64,000 nt of DNA from Chlorocebus sabaeus (GCF_047675955.1 NC_132912.1:79198382-79262381); one strand, 5' to 3'. Shown: positions 45,480-57,680, counted from the first letter of the stretch. The notes: a model not told the origin generated them from the sequence alone. Numbers and translations are program-made.

Positions 45480-46710
45480 GTCCTGCAGCCCTCTGCCATT
45501 ATAACTCCAAGAAAGGACAAAATTTCTGCTCTGGGAAAGACACTGTCAAGATAACTGAAAGATGAACCACAGACCAGGGGAAAACATTTGTAAAAGATGT
45601 ATATGATAAAAGAATTTTATCTAAAATATGTCTTTTTTAAAAAAAAAAAAAAACCTCTTAAAACTCAACAGTTAGAAAGCAAACAACCCAATTTAAAACA
45701 ATGGGCCAAAGACCTTAACAGAGACCTCACCAAAAAAGATATACAGATGGCAAATAAGCAAATGAGAAGATGCCCCATATCAATGTCAACAGAGAAAGGC
45801 AACAATGAAATAATCCTATGCACCTTTTAGAATGGCTAAAATCCAGAACACTGACAACACCAAATGCTGGAAAGAATGTGGAACGAAAAGAATTCTCATT
45901 CGTTGCTGGTGGGAATGCAAAATGATATAGCCAGTCTGGAAAACAGTTTAGTAGTTTGCTAGAAACTAAACATAGTCTTACCATGTAATTCAGCAATTGC
46001 ACTCCATGATATTCACCCAAAGGAGTAGAAAACTTATGTCTACAGAAAAATCTGCACACAGATGTTTATAGCAGCTTTATTCATAATTGTCAAAACTTGG
46101 AAGTACCCAAGATGTCCTTCAAGAGGTGAATCAATAAATAAACTGTGGTATATCCAGAGAGTGGAATATTAGTCAGCACTAAAAATAAATGAACTATCAA
46201 GCTGTGAAGAGACATGGTGGAAACTTAAATGCTTTTTACTAAGTGAAAGAAGCCAATAAGCAAAAGAAGCCAACCTGAAAAGACTACATACTGTGTGGTT
46301 CCAACTATATGACATTCTAGAAAGGCAAAACTATGGAAATAGTAAAAATCAGTGGTTGCCCAAGGTTAGGGAGAGAAATAGACGAAGAGGTGAGCACAGA
46401 GGATGCTTAGGGCAGTGGAAGTATTTTATATGATTCTGTAATGATTGATAAATGCAATTGTATGTTTATTCAAGTCCATAGAATGTGCCACACCAAGAAT
46501 GAACCTTAGTGTAAACTATGGACTTTGGGTGATAATGATGTGTCAGTGTAAGTTTCTCAGTTGTATGTAACAAGAGTACCACTCTGGTGGGGGATGTTGA
46601 GAATGTTGGAGGCTATGCATGTGTAGGGGAGGGATATGTAGGAAATCGGTAACTTCCACTCAATTTTCTTGTGAACCTAACGCTGTTCTAAAAAAGCAAA
46701 GTCTTAAAAA
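45480..46710 (+). mobile_element. L1M (L1MC/L1MD-type) 3' end, sense
   Basis: Decayed ORF2 C-terminus and 3'UTR in order: 'aatgggccaaagaccttaac' (45700), 'ttgctggtgggaatgcaaaa' (45903), 'aacttggaagtacccaagat' (46094), then 3'UTR blocks 'gaatgtgccacaccaagaat' (46482), 'tatggactttgggtgataat' (46519) and 'taccactctggtgggggatg' (46576). It ends with an A-rich tail near 46710. A 14-A run at about 45640 interrupts ORF2. Confidence 0.85.
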
Positions 46711-46897
46711 AAAGAAAGAAGGGCAGATAATACTTATGAAAGAATGTAGTGGAAGTCCTTGCCAGCCAGGAAGTGAAAGTGCTTCCAGTTACGGAAAGAA
46801 AAAAAGACATGGAGAATGAATGTTAGAGAGAAATGTCCTGTCCTCTTTAGAGTTGAAGCAATCTACTTGGTGGAAAGAATAGAAACACCCAGATAGG

Positions 46898-46938
46898 TTA
46901 TGTGTGTGTGTATTTGTGTGTGCACGTGTGTGTGTGTG
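46898..46938. repeat. Imperfect (TG)n repeat
   Basis: TG units broken by TATT and CAC, followed by a G-rich purine stretch (46938-46975). Confidence 0.9.
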
Positions 46939-47091
46939 GCGGGGTGAGGGGAAGGTTTGAGGGGGTGATGGGAGACATGTAATGAGACAAGAAAAAATAC
47001 CTGCTAGAATACTCAGAGAGGTGGAGAGAGGGTGTGAGAACATCCAGACAGATGTTTCACTTTCCCAGCACGTCCGATGAGGCTCAGGAGT

Positions 47092-47094
<3 letters not shown>

Positions 47095-47139
<45 letters not shown>
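47095..47139 (+). repeat. Uninterrupted run of 45 adenines
   Basis: Pure A from 47095 to 47139. No Alu, L1 or other known retroelement body was recognised immediately 5' of it (46990-47094) and no obvious target duplication flanks it. The run length may be partly a sequencing or assembly artefact. Confidence 0.95.
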
Positions 47140-47140
<1 letters not shown>

Positions 47141-47255
47141 CATAGAAGGAACAAGGTGAGGCTTGAGCCTCAGAGACTTCTGCTGGTTTTATATCTTGTC
47201 TACATGTGGTACACAAGAGATTTAGAAATATCTAAGTGTCTCTCTTCATCTGGAA

Positions 47256-47795
47256 CAGTGGTCCCCAACCTTTTTGGCACCAGGGACTGATTTTCTGGAA
47301 GACAATTTTTCCATGCACCAGGGCCAGGTCAGGGGGTGGGTCAGCGATGGTTTCAGAATGATTCAAGCACATTACATTTACTGTGAACTTTATTTCTATT
47401 ATTATTACTTTGTAATATGTAACAAAATAGTTTTACAACTCACCATAATCTAGAATCGGTAGGAGCCCTGAGCTTGTGTTTCTGCAGCTGGATGATCCCA
47501 TCTGTGGATGATGCGAGACAGTAACAGATCATCAGGCATTAGATTCTCATAAGCAGTGCACAACCTAGATCCCTCACATGACAGTTCACAATAAGGTTCG
47601 TGCTCCTATGAGAATCTAGTGCTCTGCTTATCTGACAGGAGGTGGAGCTCAGGCAGTAATGCGAATGATGGGGAACAGCTGTAAATACAGGTGAAGTTTG
47701 TTTGCTCTCCCGCTGCTCACCTCCTGCTGTGTGGCCTGGTACCTAACAGGCCATGGACTGGTACCCATCTGTGGCCTGGGAGTTGGGGACCCCTT
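47256..47795 (-). mobile_element. MER1A hAT-Charlie DNA transposon, complete
   Basis: A complete 540-bp element. The ends 'cagtggtccccaacc' and 'gttggggacccctt' form terminal inverted repeats. The interior has the MER1 blocks 'catcaggcattagattctca', 'gacaggaggtggagctcagg' and 'ctcacctcctgctgtgtggc'. The 8-bp flanks 'atctggaa' (47248-47255) and 'ttctagaa' (47796-47803) match 6/8 and fit the hAT-Charlie target preference centred on CTAG. Non-autonomous, no coding capacity. Confidence 0.93.
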
Positions 47796-47799
47796 TTCT

Positions 47800-47847
47800 A
47801 GAAGGCTGAGTTTCAAGCCTACCAGAAGGCTGAGTTTCAAGCTTACA
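47800..47847 (+). repeat. 24-bp tandem duplication abutting MER1A
   Basis: Two 24-bp copies (47800-47823, 47824-47847) beginning 'agaaggctgagtttcaagc'. The first copy overlaps the MER1A target-site duplication. Confidence 0.95.
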
Positions 47848-47964
47848 GGCCTGTTGAAGAGCTTCTGTAAAGAGAAACTAAGTGTCCGCAGAGTGAAAAC
47901 TGTGGGTTGGACACCATTAATTAGAGGTGAGATGAAGGAAATGGCAGAGAATGAGATGATCTGC

Positions 47965-48595
47965 ATGCCAACAAGAATAGAAGTAGGTAAAGAATTACTA
48001 CATGACTTAGCAATTCTACTTCTAGGAATAGACCCAAAAGAATTGAAAACAACTTTTCAAACAGGCACTTGTACACAATTATTGATAACAGCTTTATATG
48101 CAATAGTCCAAGAGTAGAAACAAGCCAGCTTTTCATCAAGAGATGAATGGATAAACAAAATATAATATATCTATGCCCTGGAATATTATTCAGCCAAAAA
48201 AGGAATGAAGCATGGATGTATGCCACAACATGGATGGCTCTTGAAGACCATATAAGTTATATATGCCACACACACACACACACAAACACATATAATATGG
48301 TTAATTTATATGAAATATCTAGAATAAAAAAATTCATAGAGACCTAAAAATATATTGGTAGTTGTCAGGGGCTGCAGAGAGGGGGATTGGGTGATGAATG
48401 CTTATTGAATACACAGTTTCTATTTGGAACGATGAAAAGGTTATGGAAATAGAGAGTGGTGATGATCACACAACGTGGTGAACGCCCTTAATGTTACTTA
48501 ACGCAGCAAATGTACTTAATGTTACTTATTTGTACACTTTAAAATAGTTAAAATGGTAAATTTTATTATATGTACATTTTACAATAATAATAATA
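47965..48595 (+). mobile_element. L1ME-type 3' end, sense
   Basis: ORF2 C-terminal blocks 'acttagcaattctacttcta' (48004), 'aagagatgaatggataaaca' (48138), 'gaatattattcagccaaaaa' (48180), then 3'UTR blocks 'gttgtcaggggctgcagaga' (48361) and 'tttgtacactttaaaatagt' (48529). A (CA)n run sits at 48270-48285. Ancient and non-coding. Confidence 0.82.
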
Positions 48596-48599
48596 GAAG

Positions 48600-50024
48600 T
48601 AGGGCTTTGTCAGCAGGGAGTGTTGGCTGACTACCCAGTTAGTTAGTGACGGCTAACTGCTCAACAAGCTTTATACATGCCTAAGAAACATAATATCAAT
48701 TTCACTAAGTGAGTACTTCATTGTTGAGCACCAAAGCTGGACACCCAGGTGGGTCAATGGAGGCCCAGAAATGAGCATGAAGACCCTTAGTCCTAACTAT
48801 CCACCATCAGGATAAAAAATATCCTTGAAATGAGAAGCTGCCTTGTGAGCAGGAGGAAAGAAGCAGATGTGGTAGGGATTGAGCTTCCAATTCCCTTCAT
48901 AACATCTAAAACAAAACCGTTCAAATCAAAAGATAGGATTTTCAACTTAAAGGGCCTCAGACTGTAATTGGTAAGGTTTGAAGTATTTTTTTTTTTCTGC
49001 AACTGGAAGGGATGTCTCAGAGTAAAATGAAAACAGTTACAGAAAATAAAAAGACCACTTTTGTGCATATTTTATTAGAGTATATGTGTTTCAGGTTTTA
49101 ATGAGATAAAAATCAGGAGCAGCAAGCGTACGGTGTAATTTCATTAATAACCCATCTCTTTTGTTTGAGTAACTTTTTGCATTGTCTATCTTAACAGCAT
49201 TGAGGAAAGTGACAGAAATGTTAAGAAGTGCTGTTTCAGTGATAGTGCTTATGGTGACAGATGTTGCTCTCAAGCAGAAGTCTATATGAGGTCAATATAC
49301 CCCGATGTTTAGGTATTACAGCACTACACTTTATAAAAACAACCATTATAGAGAAATTCCTACAGGGTAAAGACTTGTGTTATAGAAAGACTGAAATTCT
49401 TGAGCATTTAACCGATACTCACCCATTTAAACAACTGTTTTATCATGAACTTTTTTGATAATGTGAGACTTCCAGTTGCACACTTATTACATCATAACAC
49501 AGAGGTCTCTCACAGAGTTTTCAAAATATTTTAAAGGATTTCTCTTTTTAAAAATTTGGATATTTTACTTGCATGTATACAGATTTCATGTTTTTCTTGA
49601 GAATTTTGCAGAGATTACTATCAGGCTGAGTTCCCACATGGCAACAATCAGAACAATCAGGATTTGACATAATCCCCAATCCTCCTTATTGTCTCTCCAA
49701 TGCCACTTTCACTTCGCTCATTTTAGATAGTTTGATCCCTATGAGCATTGGAGTTCACACTCTGCTGTAGTCAAATGTATGTGATTTTAGCCAATGAAGA
49801 TGATTACACTGGTGAATCATATGATTTGGCTCAAGTGTCAAAATCCCAAACATTTTTCTGTCACTGGATGGCAAACTCCACAGACTGGGTTACAGAGTGA
49901 TTGCAGGGTGGGCTTGTAGCTTCAGATCTTGAACAAGAAGCTAAGAAGGACTGAGGTCATAGCATGTGTACCGCCACCCTTAAAACAGAATATTTTACTA
50001 ACCAAGACAGGATTATGTAAATTA
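48600..50024. other. Unassigned sequence, no gene seen
   Basis: No repeat family or gene recognised. Positions 49885-49945 resemble the 31-bp repeat locus near 45000. Short frames (48793-49068 minus, 49261-49458 plus) have no features. Confidence 0.45.
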
Positions 50025-50029
50025 GATTG

Positions 50030-50401
50030 TGTGTCAGTCCATTCTCACACTGCTAATAAAGACATACCCAAGGTTGGGTAATGTATTAAAAAAAAAAAAG
50101 AGGTTTAATTGACTCACAGTTTCGCATGGCTGGAGAAGCCTCAGGAAAGTTACAATCATGGTGGAAGGAGAAGCAAACATGTCTTTCAAGGTGGCAGGAG
50201 AGAGAATGAAAGCTAAGCAAAGGGGAAATCCCCTTATAAAACCATCAGATCTCATGAGAACTTACTATCACAAGAATACTATGGGGGAAACTGCCCCTAT
50301 AATTCAATTACCTCCCACTGGATCCCTTCCTCAACATGTGGGGATTATGGGAACTACAATACAAAATGAGATTTGGGTGAGGACACAGACAAACCATATC
50401 A
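50030..50401 (-). mobile_element. THE1/MST-type MaLR solo LTR, antisense
   Basis: Complete 372-bp LTR with TG...CA ends. Reversed landmarks: 'tgtgtcagtccattctcaca' (50030), 'gacatacccaaggttgggta' (50061), 'agatctcatgagaacttact' (50248), 'tttgggtgaggacacagaca' (50372). Flanks 'gattg' (50025-50029) and 'ggttg' (50402-50406) are a 5-bp target duplication with one change. Only an LTR is present, so internal sequence was lost by LTR-LTR recombination. An A12 run replaces the usual A-rich stretch. Confidence 0.94.
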
Positions 50402-50409
50402 GGTTGTAA

Positions 50410-53400
50410 ATTGCAAAGTGATATGCATATATAAGGCAGCATTATAGTGTTGTCATTAACAAGCATTCTGGAATTTAGCCAAAGTTCCTAGATGAATATT
50501 GGATGACGATGATAATTTTGGTACAGAAAATATCCTAGATTAGCTAAGAAAACATCCTGTGGTGGGAAAAGTGAAAGAGCCTTAAGACACCCATAAAAAA
50601 ATTATACTTGAAATGTATACATTTGTGTTAGAGAGTGTGAAGCCCTCCTAGCACATAGATAAATAAATGCATTAATTTGAAAAATAGATTTTTAATTTTA
50701 GTGCATGAATTTCTCAATAGTTGTCGGTGTTTTTGGAAAATGATATCTTTATGCTTCTGTCATTTCTGTTGATTTAGGACTCATTTTTACAGAAAAAAAG
50801 TCACAAACCCCAAGATTAAGCAACTAGTTTAGGTCATACCGTAACTCAATGCAGAAAAAAAAAAATGAATTTCTGCACTGTTTTTATCATTGTGACCTAG
50901 TTCTTCCAAGGTACCAAGGCCTAGTTAAATAAGCTTTTCATTTTTCATTTTATAAGGATTGATTAAATAATGGCTCAAGATTGTCATTGAAATTTTATGA
51001 TTTTAATTAATTGCATAGCTGTCAATAGCTTTGTAGAGATTCATTAAAGATGATTCTGGATGCGATGTAAAAATTGATTTTCTTTCAGAAAACTGATCAC
51101 TGAGAGGTTTGAGTGCAGAATTCTTTTAGAAATGTACTTTGATTTCTTAATAGGATTATGGTTAATCTCTTGAATGATGGTGCAAAATCCTTTATTCTTG
51201 ACTGTATGCTTTTTAATAGTTAATTTTGCAATACTCTATTATTGTATGTTTTCTTTGGCTCTCCCAATAAGCACAAATATTAAAATATTTCACAGACTGA
51301 AGATCTCTCTTACTGATCTACTCTCTCCCAGAAAAGTATTAGTAGAAATTAAATAAAAACAAAAAAATCCACTTGTTATTTAATGTAAAATTCACCCTGA
51401 AAGATAAAGAGATGATTTGTAAGATTTACTTGAAAATCTAATTTCCTGGATATTTTTGGGCCAAGATAGGTTATAAAATTATTTTTCATCTTGGTTCCTT
51501 TAGGTTAGTTACAAAATTCTGGTAAGAAACAAAAACGGAACTGTGAGAAACATTTGAGACAATGATAAAATCAGAAATTTGTGGTTGTGGCTTGCCTTTG
51601 TTTCAGCTGAGACACAGCTGAGGTTTTCCATTAAGTGTATTGGAAAATAAAGGAAAAGAAATTATTGCCAAAAAAGTAAATATAATAATAGCTGAATATA
51701 TATATTAAATTATTTTCCAAGGAGCCTTTGTGTGAGAGTCTGTCTGATAGTGCACTTCAATACATTTACATCTTGGAATTTTAAAGGGTCTGTCTATCAG
51801 TGTGCTTTCTGAATGGGTTTTCAATTGCACAAATGGTCTCTATCACATGAAAAGCAATACTGTTTTTTGAAAGGCAATGTACTTATTGTGCTACCCACAT
51901 GGGACTATCAGTGCCTATTGGCTACCAACAATTACCTTTGAAATGAAAAATATTGTTTGTATCAAAGAACTGTTTGAGTCTAAAGAAAAAGCTTTGCAGC
52001 CTGCCAATCATCCCCGTATCCTGAGGATTTATTGTTGGGAGTTTTATACAATTTACATGCAGAACCTGAAAATGACTCCAGTGAGTTATATAACCACATG
52101 GGGTGTTTTTGCTCTGGTTAGGTTGCATTTCTGACACTGCTGACATCAGATTCTTTTTGTGTAGGCAGGAACTAATGCCCTCCTATTTTTAGATGTCTGA
52201 AGTCTGTCCAGCAATCATTATCATCAGTGATTACTTGGAATGCCTTTTTCCTCTTGATTTCAGAAAATCACCTTTATCAGTGCAGTAGGGGATTAAGGAA
52301 AACAGTTGTTATAAGCATCTCTCCACATTATTGGTTTGGAAAAGCAGCAAATAGAAGAATGAGTATCACCTAGATTATCAGAATAAGTTACCAGGGATAC
52401 TAAATTTCCAGTAACTAAAACAAGTTCAAGGATCTCTATAAATCAGTATTTTAGAATTTTTTTCTTAACCAAGATCCTTTGAAAAAGCTTTATCATTCAT
52501 TTTTAGATCATGGAAATGCGCCAGGCTGTCATTCCAAAATGTATTCTATATCCAAAAAATGCATCTATAATTTCTTTATAGTGTGTGGATGCCATGGCAG
52601 CAAACTCCTCTGGAGACATAAGACATGCCAATGTCATTAAACAATCCATATGTCTGCCTAATGCTGCAGAGTGAGTTATTGTAAAGCCTGACATAAAAAG
52701 ATACGTTATTTGATAAATATATAATAGGATATTTAGTGGAGGCTTAAGCGTTACCAGATACTCATGGGGTCTTCTAGGCATATTTCCAAAGGAATTCTTG
52801 TCTTAGCCTTGTCTTTCGGTTAATAATTCTGATTATTAACAGAAAGAGACTTTTTATTTTAATCAAAGACATATAGATTTTTATATTTCAAACTAGAAAG
52901 CAAAATGAGCTAAAAGAAAAGAAGGATTAGCGTGATGTAGAGAATATTATTGCTATCATTTATAAAGTAAAACATATTATAATTATAAATATTCACTAAC
53001 AGAACGAATCACTCCATGAGTAATACTCCTATGTGTGTATGTGTTTTGAGGGAGATGACTATTTATATTTTGTATATATTTGATGACCAAAAATATATGT
53101 ATTTGTAGTAGATGTATTTTAATTATATATAATATATTATATATAGTGTATATAGTAGCTTGCTTTTAATATTTCATTTTATTATATCATATTCCAAAAT
53201 GTTCAAGAGACCATAGTGTGACTATATAAATCTTAAAATCTTTTTCCTGTTTGGGAACCTGCTTTTAATTTCATATCAATCCCAAATCACAAACATTGGT
53301 TAAGTAAAAAAAAAAATGACTACTTACTCTTTGACCCATTGAGTGTTTTGGCTTTATCTGTGTGCTATGACTAAAAGACCTATTGAAGAACATGAAAATG

Positions 53401-55015
53401 AGAAAAATTCGATCCATTCGTTTAATTTTTCTGTGTAACATAAGATTCCCATTATTTGTAGTTTACAGGGGACACCTGGCTGACAATAAGAGACATGTAT
53501 AATTTGAGAGTCATTGGGTTATTGGGTTAAGCAGCTGAATATTGTGGGTTTATGAGTGGAGAGGAAACAAAGTATGAAAGCAGATCTTTTTGGCAGCAAC
53601 AAGGTAAGGATACTACAGGTCCTGGGAGGCAAACAGAGAAAGGACAAGATCAAGTGCAGATCAAGACTTGAAGTAGAGTCAGTCAAGAGAGTACAACAAG
53701 TAGATTAACTCTCAATTGGCTTGCACACAACAGGAAAAGAGTCTATTTTAAAATTTGTTTTTGTTTATTTACTCAACTGCTTATGACATTCCTGACTCCT
53801 GAAAGATATATGGGTGTTTACAAAAGCAATGAGGTCAAAACAACTTCTGGGGCAGGGAGGAATTAAAGAATCAGGGACATCTGAGTACTGTGTTCAAGGT
53901 GATGAACTGGCAGAGAAATAAGACATCTGGCCAGCATATTGGTACTCACGTTGATGACAAGAGTAGGAGGCACAGAGATGGACAAGAAATGCCAGGGAGA
54001 TTAACATGGAATTTAGAAACTCAGGTAAAGAACTGGACTCAAATGTAATGAGAAAGAAGACTGGAATGAAAGAATGTGATAACTCCCATTCCCATTTCTT
54101 CTTGGCGAGAAAGAAGATTGAGGATGAAGCACCGCCTCTGCTCAAACCAGTGTTTGATATGCTTCCTGTTATGTCCTGGACAAAGCCCCAAGGTTGCTGG
54201 GACTTGCAGTGAAGACAAACCTATGGACCTGGATGAAAGTGGGGAGGAAGGAAGAGGGATGAGACTGGAGATGTTCCTAGGAAGAAAGTAGTTGGGGACA
54301 GAAGAGCTAGAAGGCAGGAATCAGGCATGAACTGCTGAGAGGATAAACCAGGGGGTGAGCGGTGAGAACATAGTGGAAGGGAAAGGGAATCTAAATGAGA
54401 CATGATGTTGGTCCTGAAATGTAACTATTAATTTTAAAAAGGTCAAGAAGCAGGCTCATATTTTGTTTACTTTCAGCACCCTTGACTTTGATTCTCACAA
54501 AGATAGTCCTAGAAGTCATTGTGCCCTTTCTTTCTCTCCTTGCACCTACACTCTTGTCCTGTTGCTTAGGATCCTTCTGTGACAACCTCAGTGCTGCTGG
54601 CATTTTAGCATCAGAATACCCAATGTAGTGTCTGTATATCACAACTGCTAGGCTTATTGGAGAAATGGTAGTTTTTAGGATGTAAACATCAATTAATATC
54701 TTGCAATCCTTCACATGGTGTGACATTAAAAAGAAAAAGACAGTTAAATACAGTTTTGTCTTCATTAGTACGAAGAAAATAGGAAATACCTTCTTTCCCT
54801 TCTCCAGCAGTGTTGTTTCTTCATCTTGGTCCATAGGCTCAAGATATACAATTCCTTTTCATGCTTTTCTATATGTATATCATGATTGGAGTCAAACCAG
54901 AAAATTCTGAGGCTAATTAACAGGAATTCAAACTATGCCATATTCAGAAATATCTCAGAAATTTAAGTTGGATTTAAGATAGTCTTTTGGTCTCCCCAAC
55001 CCTGACTCATCCCTT
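50410..55015. other. Unassigned sequence, about 4.6 kb, no gene supported
   Basis: No repeat family was recognised over most of it. It holds an AT-rich patch (53100-53160), a purine-rich patch (54000-54400) and the longest reading frame outside known repeats, a 147-codon minus-strand frame at 54391-54834. That frame starts 'MDQDEETTLLEKGKK' and has a hydrophobic patch but no recognisable domain. Chance frames of this size are plausible in this much DNA. The low repeat content suggests single-copy sequence where conserved non-coding elements might sit. Confidence 0.4.
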
Positions 55016-55018
55016 CCT

Positions 55019-55124
55019 CTCCTTCCTCCCTCCCTCCCTCCCTCCCTCCCTCCCTCCCTCCCTCCCTTCCTTCCTTCCTTCCTTCCTTCCTTCCTTCCTT
55101 CCTTCCTTCCTTCCTTCCTTCCTT
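55019..55124. repeat. Long polypyrimidine microsatellite (TCCC)n then (TTCC)n
   Basis: About 40 bp of TCCC units (55026-55068) followed by about 56 bp of TTCC units, all pyrimidine on + and purine on -. More than 100 bp of mirror-repeat-prone sequence. Confidence 0.97.
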
Positions 55125-55619
55125 CTTTGTTTCACATTTATTGATTTCTTACTCTGCTTCAGATCCTTTGTGGGGTGTAGGGTTAATTTTAGTGAAAAAT
55201 ACCTAATATCTTCTCCCACGGATTATACAGCATATTTCAAAAGGAAGAAAACTAAACATATAATTGCAATTTAAAGTAAGTACTTTGAAAGGGTAGTGGG
55301 TGCTATAGGGGGTGGGAGAATGGAAGGTATTAAAATAAACCTTCCTCCAAAAATTGTTCTTAAGGATAGTAGACAATACTTTGACAACATCAGTGTTTTG
55401 GGGGAGAGAAAAGCCCAGAAGACTACTCCAGAGAAGAGCAACATCAGGTATCATGTGACAGTAAATATACTCAAAGAACTGAAAGAAATTCAAATAGGAC
55501 CAGACTGCTCATCACAATTGTTAGGGGAACTGGCAAGAGGTGAGACTGAAGAGATAAATAAGGCCCAGCATGACACCAGGAATGTGCGGGTGGTTCAAAC
55601 TCAGAATGTATGTTGATGA

Positions 55620-56220
55620 AATACACAGTATTAACAGAATGAAAAAGTAAACCCAGTATCTTCATATCAATAGATGCAGAAAAAGATATTAGATAAACAT
55701 TCATTCAGGAAAATTTTTTAGCAAACTGAGATTAGAAGGACAGTTTATAATGGGTATCTCCCCCTAAAATGAAAAGAAACGTATGTTATATTAAAACATA
55801 AGAAGCAATCCCAGCACTTTGGGAGGCCAAGGCAGGCTGATCACCAGGTCAGGAGTTTGAGACCAGCCTGGCCAACATGGTGAAACCCCGTCTCTACTAA
55901 AAATACAAAAATTAGCTGGTTGTGGTGGCACGTGGCTGTAATCCCAGCTACTGGGGAAGCTGAGATTGGAGAATTGCTTGAACCTGGGAGGCAGAGGTTG
56001 CAGTGAGCCAAGATCCTACCAGCCATTGCACTACAGCCTGGGCAAGACTACGTCTCTGGGAGGGGGAGGGGAGGAGGGAAGGGGAACGTAAGAAGCATGT
56101 CACTTAAAGTCAGAAAATGTGCTTCTATCACCATTTTTCTTTTACATTATAATGGCAGTCGTAGACAAGAAATAAAGAAAAAGAAGTAAGATACAAGAAC
56201 TGGAAAAAGAGCAAGAGACT
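55620..56220 (+). mobile_element. Decayed L1M ORF2 fragment, split by an Alu
   Basis: The left part holds 'tcatatcaatagatgcagaa' (55662) and 'attagaaggacagtttataa', matching the ORF2 reverse-transcriptase region. After the Alu, 'gtgcttctatcaccattttt' (56119) and 'acaagaaataaagaaaaaga' (56164) continue the same region. No frame remains. Confidence 0.55.
55807..56084 (+). mobile_element. 5'-truncated Alu with G-rich tail
   Basis: Starts inside the left arm at 'aatcccagcactttgggagg', lacking about the first 27 bases. It shows an AluY-like 'gatcaccaggtcaggagttt' deletion. The expected A tail is replaced by about 28 bases of G-rich purine (56056-56084). A target duplication of about 13 bp, 'aac[a/g]taagaagca', flanks it (55795-55807 and 56085-56097), so the odd tail lies inside the insertion. 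Confidence 0.9.
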
Positions 56221-57440
56221 GTGTTTCCTTAGAAAATTTCCTTTCAAACTAATAAGCAAATGATTGAATTGTGAAGGGTTAATTCAACCTTTATGTCAAC
56301 TGAATTGCTGATTAAAGCAAAAATTTTAACCCACCAAACACCCCAGTTGATAATATAACTTAAATGTTGCAATAGCTTTGTGTCAGCAAGTTACAGACTA
56401 AAGTAAATGTTCCGTTTGTCTTTCCTCAGTATCTTTTATTATCCAATCTGTCTTCAATTTCCTTGCCAGTTACATTTCAGTAGTTACCTGATGTGTGCAT
56501 GCAAACTGTAAATGAGTGTGGGAGCATGTTCTATAAGTATCTTTTTTTTATTTTAGAGTGTGCCCGGAATCCAGTGATTAAAACTACGATGACCACAAGA
56601 TTCTGTTATGATAGAGTCTTTTAGAAGTTGCACAGGACATTTTATAACAATATTCTTCCTCAAATGAAAACAAACAGAAATTCTATACAATGGTTTTGAA
56701 TATTAACAAGTATCTTGAGTATATAAATACTGCAAAATACATTACCGTAGGCATTACTGGCTCTTTGGCCTCTAATTAGTTTTCTTCAGCTCGTTAGCGC
56801 TGTTTGCTGGCATCTGTTACAGTGAGGCCAAACTTCACAGAAAATATTGTAAATCTTAATGTCACATGCACTCCCTATTTTATATAAATCATGTTAGATT
56901 TATAAAAATTATATTACAGGAGAAAATTATATGACATCTATGGGCTTATGTATTTCAACCCCTTGCTACACTATTTAGAAAATCTATAATGTAAGAAAAA
57001 CTTACGTAACTTCCCTAAGGCTTAGTTTATCAGTACAATGTGCGAGATAACACTGACTTCACGCAAACATGGTAAGGATTAAATGACCTAGGCACAGGTA
57101 AGTACACAGTGACTACTCTTTGAGGCTGTTAAATATTAGCCCTTTCTCTTTATTCTTTCCTTCTGTAATATCAACTAATAACTCATGCTGCAGCACAAAA
57201 CTCTTGAACTATCCACTGACTTAAAGGGAACAAAGTGTAGTACTTTAAACTAAGGTCACCAATTAAAAAGGAAGCTACTAATATATAAATTTTATGAGGT
57301 TAGAGACCATGTCTTTTTTTGTTCATTATTGTGTCATGACGGTAGAGTTCGTTGCCTGTTATGCATCAGAAACTCAGTAGAGATTGATTTAGTGAATGAG
57401 TATACTACAAGGGATATTTAATATTATACAGTTCAACCAC
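56220..57440. other. Unassigned sequence, no gene seen
   Basis: Ordinary AT-rich DNA with no recognised repeats, frames or RNA genes. Confidence 0.5.
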
Positions 57441-57444
57441 CCTG

Positions 57445-57680
57445 TACTTTTATTGAGATAAAGTTGATATAGCATAAAATTTACCATTTTAACCATTTAA
57501 AGTGTATGATTCAGTAGCTTTCGTAGACTCACAATATTACGCCACCGTTAACACTATCTAATCCCAGAACATTTTTGGCAGCAACCTCCCCACTAAAATA
57601 CAGTTTGTGCCCACTAACCAGACATTTCCAGCTCTAATCACAAATCTATTTTCTGTTACAATGGCCACCTTATTTTTAAA
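57445..57680 (-). mobile_element. L1M 3' region, antisense
   Basis: Reversed L1M landmarks: 'tttattgagataaagttgat' (57450), 'cataaaatttaccattttaa' (57473), 'acactatctaatcccagaac' (57551), then 'aatctattttctgttaca'. Ancient fragment. Confidence 0.75.

Noticed and set aside
46789..47154. 121-codon minus-strand frame beginning with poly-Phe
   Set aside because: Its start is the 45-bp A run read in reverse. The rest has no coding features.
51877..52146. Overlapping plus and minus frames suggesting an exon
   Set aside because: Both frames are short, no splice pattern or domain is seen, and codon composition is ordinary.
55007..55219. Repetitive Glu-Gly-Arg-Lys frame on the minus strand
   Set aside because: Translation of the (TCCC)n/(TTCC)n microsatellite.
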